Source of the DNA: an uncultured Saprospiraceae bacterium
GTDB taxonomy: Bacteria > Bacteroidota > Bacteroidia > Chitinophagales > Saprospiraceae
Assembly (NCBI GenBank): GCA_937942465.1
Contig: CALDEO010000064.1
Location: forward strand, 1 to 5,352
Direction of reading: 5' to 3'
DNA: 5,352 nt
Under the pieces are notes generated by a model. The model did no database searches. It saw only the letters and a list, made by a program, of their open reading frames with translations, and had not been told where the DNA came from. The position numbers and the translations under genes were made by a program. How positions within the stretch are numbered: the stretch's first letter is position 1; every line of letters begins with the position of its first letter. This document shows, one piece after another, positions 1-5,352 of this stretch.

Positions 1-3000
1 TTTTAATTCGAATGTCTCATGAACAATCTTATAACATCCTTCAAGGACTGCATTGTTTTGAGAGACTTGATCAGGAATAGTTAGAATATAAGAAATGGTT
101 ACATATCCACTACTTGTACCTGGAGTGTATACTCCGGTAAAGGCATCAATAAATCCAATGTCTGAAGGATCTGTCGGTGCAGTCCCGATCATTGCACCAG
201 TAGCATTAGACGATGGAGAGAACGAAGTAATACCAAATAATCCAACAACGCTACCACCAAGGGATGGTATATCTTGATGATCTATGACTACACCATTAGG
301 TTGTGTGATATTTAGATAATTTGTAAAATCAAACTGTTCAGGGTTATTTGCCTCAAGGCAAATCTCTGGTATATCTAACGATAATAAGAAATCATCAAAA
401 AAGTCAATAACCTCAACAGTAGCAAGACAATAGCTTGTGTTTAATGCTTGATCAGTTACTTGCAGGGTTACGAAATTAGTACCCAACTCTGTACAGTCAA
501 AAGAGACATTGTCTGAGAAAACACCTTGTCCTTTAGATATTTGTAGATTCAGGTTACTTGCCGTTGTACAGTTATCGCTACTAAGAGCATCTAGTTGCAT
601 TGCTGTTACGATACCGTTACCTTGATTATCTAATTGAAGTGTGATCGTATTACATTCCGCTACTGGAAATTGACAATCTTCAACTGTAACAGTAAATTGA
701 TCAGTAACTACAACTAAAGGCGTTGCAGGCAATCCATCACTATCGTAAGTCATGGTGTATGTAACGGTCGTCAGTCCAAGGTTAAATGTATTACCACTGA
801 TATCACCATTGCCAGTAAGAGTAGTCACACCACTGGTTGCGTATGTGATAACAGTATTACAACCTATACCTTTTAAAGGTGCTAGTCCTAAAACAATAGA
901 TTCGCAATTATCTATATCGGTACATACGGTGATATCATTAGGAGCTTGAAGTTCTGGGTCTCCTGCATTTATAATTACTGGGAATGTACACTCTGTTGAC
1001 TTACCATTACAAGCTGTAGCTGTATAAGTAACAGAGTAGACACCTACATCTAGGTCATCACCAGGCATTGGACCTGCAGTATGACGTACCCCTTCTGTAT
1101 CATCAGTACTAGTTGTAAATAATATTGTCTCACCCGTACATGCATCTTGGGCAATAGGAATAGACCAGTTGGCTTCGGTATTACATGAGAAATCTTGCGA
1201 GAATGTGTAGCCTGCATCATTACAATTTACAAATTCTGGTGCATCACTATTTATTACTTGATAAGTTACTGTTTCTTCATTGGACCATGATAAATCTACA
1301 TTACAGCTTGCAGCTTCTAATAATGCTACAATTGTGGGGCCTACTATAGGGATAGCTCCGATAGGTAGTAAAGTCAATAGATCCTGTCCAGGTGTTGTTG
1401 CAACACCACAAACATCAGCTGGAGGGTTAGGCCATGCAGTTACCATTCTGACCTTAATCTCTCCTTGCCCTTCTACGTTTACAGGGATACATCCAGTACC
1501 ACTGACACTGGATTCGCCATCGTCAACAACATAATCAAATGCACCATCGCCATCGGTATCAGCTACTACGATAATACCTACGCCTTCACCACCTAAGAGC
1601 CCTGCTAATAGATCTAAAATAACTTTAGCAATGGTCTTGCCACAGCCCAGAGCATCATAAAGAGATTTGAATGGTCTGATCGAAATATCCGCAAAGCCAA
1701 TATCAATACAAATACAAAAGTTAAAAACATCACAGATAATACTGACACCAGGAAGTGATCCAACGGTAGCGCCACCACCTCCGCTTGATGGATTAAATCC
1801 ACCAAATTCGGAATTGTATGAGATACATACTTCTTCTTCATCACAACCTATTATTTTTGATTTAGGAGTAATGTTAGCACCTACAAGATCAAAAGGTACT
1901 CTAATGTTAAAGAAACTACATGATAATTCTAATTGTGGTTCAACCTCTATTTCACAGACATCGACGGGGTTCATTTCGCAATTTGATTGACAATTGAGAC
2001 CATCGTTGTAGACGATTATAGTTTGTTTTTTAGTTACTGGACAAGGACCATTTGGTCCACAAGTGACTGACCCATTTTTGGTCATTGTAAGTATAAACTC
2101 GTAATCTATAGATTGGCTGTCACCAGGTGCAGAGATTGTATAGCCTGCGTTAGGATTCCATGCTAGTGTATCTGTTGTAGAGTTTATAATTAGTTGCCCT
2201 ACCAATGTTGTATTCGTTTCTGTCGTAGCAATATTAGGACTGACACTTATACTCGAACCAGCGGCCATACAGCCACCTGCTTCAGATAAAGTAAATTCGA
2301 AATCAGGTTCTGTTTGAATATGTACTGATGATACGTCAGTAGGAAGTGTACCACCATTAAAGCATCCGTTAGGATCACTTGCTGTAAATCTGAACTCATA
2401 ACAACCTTGCATAGTGTAGCTATAGTTTGCTCCGTCAGTTGTGTTGTTTGCTCCAGTAGGTTGACTTACAACAGTCCATTCACCAAGTTGTGATGACTCA
2501 CTTTCAAACAAATTGGATAGAAAGAATGTACCTGAAGATTGGGCACATTCTACAATAGTATCATTTTTAAGGACTGCAGTAGGAGTTGCATAAACTTCAA
2601 CAGCTATTGCTTTACTTACTATTTGACCTGTACCAGGGCATGTATAAGTATACCTAACGCTATGCATGCCAGGTGCTGCTAGTATAGGGTTGAATGTTCC
2701 TGTATTATTGGTGCCATCCGAGGTACCATCACTAATGCTTGTAAACTCACCTTCACCCATACATATTGGTTGACCAGAATTATCAGTTGCACTGGCAGTT
2801 AATGCTTGGTTTCCTGCATTTGTACACAATGAAAATGGTGCAGTAGTACTACCACCAAACGAAATATTGATATTCTCTGGGCTTGGGCAAGGAGGTACAT
2901 TTACTGTAACAGTAGCAGTACAAGTCCTTATAAGTCCTGAGTTATTAGTAACTGTCAGTGTAACTACATTAGCGCCTATATTGCTAAAGTCAAATGTATT

Positions 3001-3513
3001 AGGACTGACTGATAATGATTGAATACCACATTGACTATCAGAACTGCCATTATTGACTTGCCCTGGAGTGATTGAGGCGGTACAATCAGGACCTAGATCA
3101 ATACTCACATCTCGACAATTTGCAATTAAGTTACATACGGTTATGTCCGTATTTATAAGAACAGGGTCTGTTGGGCAACCTGTTACACTTGCACTGAGTA
3201 CAATGTTGCGGATACCAACACCTGCAGTAGATGGATTGAAAATACCGGTAGCATTATTTGTTATCCCAACTCCAGAAAACACCTCGCCTGTGATTGATGC
3301 ATCCGAGACTAATGGGGTAGTGGTAAGCATATAAGAACCAGTATCATCCACATTAAATGGACCATTAGTACCAAATGAAATGCCTGGACATTGTGCTTGT
3401 ATTGTGATGCTGTTTCCTACAAATAGGATCGTAAGCAAAAGACTATACAAAAAATATGTTTTTTTAGATAGGGCAATAGAATGACCTTTGGTAAAACAGC
3501 AATTGTTTTCCAT
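1..3513 (-). CDS. Giant secreted cysteine-rich HYR/Ig-like repeat surface protein (N-terminal 1171 residues, 3' end outside window)
   Basis: Translating the minus strand from the ATG at 3513 gives 1171 codons without a stop, running off the left edge. An in-frame TAA lies 21 nt before this ATG and no other ATG occurs before residue 62, so the start is well fixed; no Shine-Dalgarno site is visible. Residues 1-40 form a Sec signal peptide: KK at 17-18, a hydrophobic core at about 20-33, and likely cleavage after IQA at 40. Modules in order: Ig-like 42-128; HYR-like 133-206 (NGSSDSQCG, SNIGANVVTLTVTNNSG); Ig/PKD-like 209-307, 308-400 and 402-502; a non-repetitive central block at about 515-740; HYR 758-849 (WSIPIAQDACTGE, then GVYSVTYTATACNG); HYR-like 852-946 and 954-1037; a further Ig-like region from 1048. 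Cysteines are frequent and probably form disulfides. Such proteins in Bacteroidota are usually exported by the type IX system and act in adhesion or matrix formation; that role is inferred, because the C-terminal sorting domain is not in view. Confidence 0.9.
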   Translation of the reverse strand, partial: MENNCCFTKGHSIALSKKTYFLYSLLLTILFVGNSITIQAQCPGISFGTNGPFNVDDTGSYMLTTTPLVSDASITGEVFSGVGITNNATGIFNPSTAGVGIRNIVLSASVTGCPTDPVLINTDITVCNLIANCRDVSIDLGPDCTASITPGQVNNGSSDSQCGIQSLSVSPNTFDFSNIGANVVTLTVTNNSGLIRTCTATVTVNVPPCPSPENINISFGGSTTAPFSLCTNAGNQALTASATDNSGQPICMGEGEFTSISDGTSDGTNNTGTFNPILAAPGMHSVRYTYTCPGTGQIVSKAIAVEVYATPTAVLKNDTIVECAQSSGTFFLSNLFESESSQLGEWTVVSQPTGANNTTDGANYSYTMQGCYEFRFTASDPNGCFNGGTLPTDVSSVHIQTEPDFEFTLSEAGGCMAAGSSISVSPNIATTETNTTLVGQLIINSTTDTLAWNPNAGYTISAPGDSQSIDYEFILTMTKNGSVTCGPNGPCPVTKKQTIIVYNDGLNCQSNCEMNPVDVCEIEVEPQLELSCSFFNIRVPFDLVGANITPKSKIIGCDEEEVCISYNSEFGGFNPSSGGGGATVGSLPGVSIICDVFNFCICIDIGFADISIRPFKSLYDALGCGKTIAKVILDLLAGLLGGEGVGIIVVADTDGDGAFDYVVDDGESSVSGTGCIPVNVEGQGEIKVRMVTAWPNPPADVCGVATTPGQDLLTLLPIGAIPIVGPTIVALLEAASCNVDLSWSNEETVTYQVINSDAPEFVNCNDAGYTFSQDFSCNTEANWSIPIAQDACTGETILFTTSTDDTEGVRHTAGPMPGDDLDVGVYSVTYTATACNGKSTECTFPVIINAGDPELQAPNDITVCTDIDNCESIVLGLAPLKGIGCNTVITYATSGVTTLTGNGDISGNTFNLGLTTVTYTMTYDSDGLPATPLVVVTDQFTVTVEDCQFPVAECNTITLQLDNQGNGIVTAMQLDALSSDNCTTASNLNLQISKGQGVFSDNVSFDCTELGTNFVTLQVTDQALNTSYCLATVEVIDFFDDFLLSLDIPEICLEANNPEQFDFTNYLNITQPNGVVIDHQDIPSLGGSVVGLFGITSFSPSSNATGAMIGTAPTDPSDIGFIDAFTGVYTPGTSSGYVTISYILTIPDQVSQNNAVLEGCYKIVHETFELK

Positions 3514-3553
3514 AATTGGATTGTTAGGAAGTTAATATTATGTTGTTTTGGTA

Positions 3554-3577
3554 AACTCTACCTCGTTAGGTGTAGTT
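3554..3577. other. Imperfect intergenic hairpin between the membrane-protein gene and the giant surface-protein gene
   Basis: In the 79-bp gap, AACTCTACCT and AGGTGTAGTT flank a CGTT loop and pair over ten positions on the plus strand, with one mismatch and one G-T wobble. On the transcribed minus strand two positions mismatch. No T-run follows on either strand, so this is not a convincing intrinsic terminator. It could be a weak transcript end for the upstream gene, part of the leader of the surface-protein gene, or chance. I see no ribosome binding site in the gap. Confidence 0.25.
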
Positions 3578-3592
3578 GTTCAAGTTATAATG

Positions 3593-4531
3593 TTAGTATT
3601 TAAGTTCATCAAAAATTTCAGGTAAAACCTCTCTCATTTCTTCGAATGGTTTATTTTCAGTACCTGCAAATACCCACTTTTTGCCTGCATCGTATGAGAA
3701 AGCAATAGTAAGGTTGGAAGTAGTGGTACTGACACTGTTATTTAAGAATGTAAATTTTTGATAGACAAGAGCTTGTACATTGTTTCCTTTTTGTATGAAT
3801 GTTGGAATATCTACAATCTCTGCTTTTTCTATTTCAATGGTTGCATACATATCAGCCATCATTGCCGCTAGTTTAGTCTTACCACCCACACTTTCATAAA
3901 GGATAGGGTGTATATGCTCTACAAATTTTGAAGGAGTTTTTTCAACAAGTGCTGTACTCATATCATCGAATGACGATTTTAAATTGATCACTTGATCTTG
4001 TTTTTCGGGTGCCCCTATTAGGTACGATAGCTTATTTCCAAACAAGCAAACAATAATTACTATGGCAGTAAAACCAATTAGTTTTAATATATTTTTGAAT
4101 GTTGAAAAGTAAGACTGCATCATACACAGTAGTGCAGTTAAGGCACTTATGACTATAATCACATAGAGTCCGTAAGATAATGAAGCGCCACTACCAGCAT
4201 ACCCCATAATAGGTGAGTCAGTAACGAATGCATCGACTTCTTGATGAAAATTAATGATCTTGTAAATACAAAGACTCAATATGCTTATGCTTAAGAAGCC
4301 AATCAATATTCTTGTAATAAAATGAATTGAGGTTTTCTTTCTGAAAAAAGCGATACCGCTGATAATCATGGATACTCCAAAAACCATTGAAATAAGCCAT
4401 CCGTCACCCTCCTTTCCGTAAACGATAAGATCTAGCGTCGGATAATTGATCCATGGCAATACAACTGTGAATATTCCGATTATCGAAAGAACAAAAATGG
4501 CTAATATGTTTGAATATTTATTCTTAAACAT
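3593..4531 (-). CDS. Five-pass membrane protein with a C-terminal periplasmic domain, function unknown
   Basis: This is an intact 312-residue protein. Hydrophobic segments lie at about residues 8-28, 44-63, 73-93, 120-138 and 149-172. Positive charges after segment 2 (FRKKTSIH) and at the N-terminus suggest N-in topology, which places the C-terminal domain (about 177-312) in the periplasm. The N-terminal part has a LPW motif at 25-27 and a GDGW motif at 42-45, a pattern I know from small uncharacterised bacterial membrane proteins. The soluble part (FVEHIHPILYESVGGKTKLA, then SYDAGKKWVFAGT near 279-291, and a VLPEIFDEL end) resembles a family of small Bacteroidota secreted proteins or lipoproteins, possibly with an NTF2-like fold; this is recalled similarity, not a search. 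The ATG follows an A-rich stretch (CCGAAAAGT), normal for starts without a Shine-Dalgarno site. It has a 558-bp gap upstream and 79 bp downstream, so it may be transcribed alone or with the surface-protein gene. I do not assign a function. Confidence 0.88.
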   Translation of the reverse strand: MFKNKYSNILAIFVLSIIGIFTVVLPWINYPTLDLIVYGKEGDGWLISMVFGVSMIISGIAFFRKKTSIHFITRILIGFLSISILSLCIYKIINFHQEVDAFVTDSPIMGYAGSGASLSYGLYVIIVISALTALLCMMQSYFSTFKNILKLIGFTAIVIIVCLFGNKLSYLIGAPEKQDQVINLKSSFDDMSTALVEKTPSKFVEHIHPILYESVGGKTKLAAMMADMYATIEIEKAEIVDIPTFIQKGNNVQALVYQKFTFLNNSVSTTTSNLTIAFSYDAGKKWVFAGTENKPFEEMREVLPEIFDELKY

Positions 4532-4589
4532 ACTTTTCGGTATTGAGATTCCTGTTGATACTTAATGGCAACGCTGCAGAGAATAGACT

Positions 4590-4646
4590 GTCTGTAACGT
4601 TCCTCATAAATAAGAACATTGCAGTCCTATAGCGAGACTGACAGAC
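4590..4646 (-). other. Possible structured RNA or palindromic element: compact three-way junction
   Basis: Read as minus-strand RNA, three helices pack with a single unpaired base (the C opposite G4621) at the junction. P1 pairs GTCTGT (4641-4646) with ACAGAC (4590-4595), six Watson-Crick pairs. P2 pairs CAGTC (4636-4640) with GACTG (4622-4626) around a nine-base loop. P3 pairs AATGTTCTT (4612-4620) with AGGAACGTT (4596-4604) around a seven-base loop, nine pairs including two G-U. On the plus strand those two become A-C mismatches, so the fold favours minus-strand transcription, the direction of the membrane-protein gene whose ATG lies 58 nt downstream. I do not recognise a known riboswitch or RNA family. 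It could be a leader element, a small RNA, a REP-like palindrome or chance. Confidence 0.35.
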
Positions 4647-4909
4647 GAGAACGTATGCTAAAGTAGGCACACAACCAAAATAGATTGTACACAATACACA
4701 AAGCTGTCCTATTGCACTAGTGACATTATGCTTAGTATTCATAATAAGTATTAGCTTGAATAGCAAACGCGGACCAATGGTCTGACATATTGTATTCAAC
4801 AAACAATTATACATTCAGATAGAGTCAAAAGGAATTGACAATGCTATCAGATGTAACCTTTATAAATTAAGTGGGAATAGATTGTTTTCAAGAGCCTAAA
4901 CCTGCTTAT

Positions 4910-4923
4910 TGTACAAATGTACA
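4910..4923 (-). promoter_or_regulatory. Double TGTACA site overlapping a Bacteroidota-type -7 box
   Basis: TGTACA occurs at 4910-4915 and 4918-4923, two bases apart; each half is self-palindromic, so the pair is both a direct and an inverted repeat, as expected of a dimeric regulator's operator. On the minus strand positions 4921 to 4914 read TACATTTG, an exact match to the Bacteroidota -7 consensus TAnnTTTG. No TTG-type -33 element is seen at the usual spacing upstream, which weakens the promoter call. If used, it would start a transcript with a leader of roughly 370 nt, carrying the folded element at 4590-4646 and leading into the membrane-protein gene. Confidence 0.35.
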
Positions 4924-4997
4924 TTTAATATCTTAACATTCATTATAAAAATAAATATATGAAATAATGATTACTTCTAATTAATTGATTAGTAGCT

Positions 4998-5014
4998 ACT
5001 TAATCTTATTAAGT
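4998..5014. other. Short perfect AT-rich hairpin downstream of the binding-protein gene
   Basis: ACTTAAT (4998-5004) and ATTAAGT (5008-5014) pair perfectly over seven bases around a CTT loop. It overlaps a second near-palindrome at 4987-5005 (GATTAGTAG / CTACTTAATC, one bulged base), so two alternative folds share the same bases. It lies about 75 nt beyond the stop codon of the binding-protein gene and could help end that transcript, but it has no GC-rich stem and no T-run. In such AT-rich sequence it may be chance. Confidence 0.25.
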
Positions 5015-5089
5015 TCTTGAATATATTTTATATTTACATAGGATGAAAGACTAGCTCCTTTAACTATTAAGGCTTGTCTAATTATACTA

Positions 5090-5352
5090 TTAAACATCTA
5101 TAACATTAGCTAATCTACTTCCATACCAAGAGTACAGTTCACCGTCTACTAGTTCGACTCCGACTCCGGGTACAACTTCCTTTATCTCCTGTATATGCTC
5201 ATCTTTAAAAGGGTAGGGCTCAGAGGATAACAATATAACATCCACTTTTTTATCGATCAACTCCGTTAACTCAAATGATGGGTACCGTTCTTGATTGCCA
5301 AACACATTTTCATATCCAAGTCTATCCATCATATCGTGGATGTACGTATCCC
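5090..5352 (-). CDS. ABC transporter substrate-binding protein, helical-backbone metal receptor (BtuF/FepB-like), C-terminal part only
   Basis: The frame enters at the right edge and ends at a TAA at 5090-5092, giving the last 86 residues. They begin with DTYIHDMMDRLGYENVF, the helix typical of this family (T-x-I-H-D-M-x-x-x-x-G-x-x-N-V-F). Next come a VDVILLSSEPYPF strand and turn, a lysine/glutamate-rich helix (KDEHIQEIKEVV), and LVDGELYSWYGSRL near the end. This order matches the C-terminal lobe of Peripla_BP_2-type proteins in Bacteroidota. The family binds cobalamin, haem or ferric siderophores at the outer face of the inner membrane or in the periplasm and delivers them to a BtuCD/FecCD-type ABC importer. 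The substrate cannot be told from this fragment. The N-terminal lobe, signal sequence and any partner permease genes lie outside the window. No transporter gene follows downstream, so it is the last gene of its transcription unit. ATG codons at 5332 and 5329 are internal, since the conserved helix begins before them. Confidence 0.85.
   Translation of the reverse strand, partial: DTYIHDMMDRLGYENVFGNQERYPSFELTELIDKKVDVILLSSEPYPFKDEHIQEIKEVVPGVGVELVDGELYSWYGSRLANVIDV

Larger units (their letters stand above)
4532..5089. other. Long intergenic region without a supportable gene
   Basis: These 558 bases separate the 3' end of the binding-protein gene from the start of the membrane-protein gene. 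The half nearer the membrane-protein gene (4532-4830) has mixed composition and contains the folded element at 4590-4646. The other half (about 4924-5089) is strongly AT-rich, with short inverted repeats. The only open frame of any length (minus strand, 4524-4814) has an implausible composition and looks non-coding. No tRNA, IS end or recognisable gene remnant was found when other frames were read. Confidence 0.7.

Noticed and set aside
1614..1844. Minus-strand hydrophobic open frame of 76 codons
   Set aside because: It lies in another frame inside the giant surface-protein gene, whose frame is continuous and has clear domains, so it is a shadow.
95..3334. Several plus-strand open frames of 60-107 codons (95-277, 752-949, 1280-1534, 1667-1990, 3053-3334)
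   Set aside because: All are antisense to the giant surface-protein gene. They are rich in Pro, Val, Thr and Ile as expected from the reverse complement of Thr/Gly/Asn-rich coding sequence, and none has a plausible domain.
3385..3396. Lipoprotein signal for the giant protein, because a cysteine (residue 42) follows the signal peptide closely
   Set aside because: The residues before it are QAQ, not a lipobox (no Leu at -3), and a standard cleavage after IQA fits better.
3552..3583. Possible promoter for the surface-protein gene: minus-strand TTG, 20 bases, then TAGAGTTTA
   Set aside because: The -7 part has an extra base and lacks the final G of TAnnTTTG, so it matches only loosely. The gene may instead be read through from the upstream membrane-protein gene.
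4524..4814. Minus-strand open frame of 96 codons overlapping the start of the membrane-protein gene by 8 bp
   Set aside because: The composition (many Cys, Asn, Arg and Ser, no domain or credible signal peptide) looks non-coding, the folded element lies inside it, and I recognise no family. A small orphan gene cannot be fully excluded.
5057..5072. Inverted repeat CCTTTAA / TTAAGG as a terminator of the binding-protein gene
   Set aside because: It has only six pairs with a bulge, a three-base loop and no following T-run on the minus strand.

Overview
The window looks like chromosomal DNA from a member of the Bacteroidota, probably a free-living or marine type (Flavobacteriia or Saprospiria-like). 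The evidence is AT-rich sequence, starts without Shine-Dalgarno sites, a very large Cys/Thr/Asn-rich secreted protein built of HYR- and Ig-like modules typical of that phylum, and an exact Bacteroidota-type -7 box (TAnnTTTG) in an intergenic region. All genes I can support lie on the minus strand, so in transcription order the window reads from right to left.

Right edge (5352 to 5090): the last 86 codons of a periplasmic helical-backbone metal-receptor protein (BtuF/FepB-type ABC transporter substrate-binding protein). Next comes a 558-bp stretch (5089 to 4532) with no gene I can support. It holds a double TGTACA site overlapping the -7-like box, several small AT-rich hairpins, and a compact 57-nt segment that folds on paper into a three-way junction on the minus strand, 58 nt before the next start codon.

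Middle (4531 to 3593): an intact 312-residue membrane protein with five predicted transmembrane segments and a C-terminal domain predicted to be periplasmic. That domain resembles a family of small Bacteroidota proteins (GGK motif, C-terminal W-x-F-x-x-T motif); its function is unknown. A 79-bp gap with an imperfect hairpin separates it from the next gene.

Left two thirds (3513 to 1): one uninterrupted frame of 1171 codons that starts inside the window and runs off the left edge. It encodes a secreted, cysteine-rich, multi-domain surface protein with a signal peptide, PKD/Ig-like modules, a non-repetitive central block with two hydrophobic stretches and a DTDGDG calcium-loop-like motif, then HYR-type modules. 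The end of the protein, where a type IX secretion sorting domain would be expected, is outside the window.

The three genes show no obvious shared pathway: metal/cofactor uptake, an envelope protein of unknown function, and a giant surface protein. I see no tRNA, rRNA, CRISPR array, insertion sequence or phage gene. The most original signals are the central block of the giant protein and the three-way-junction element.
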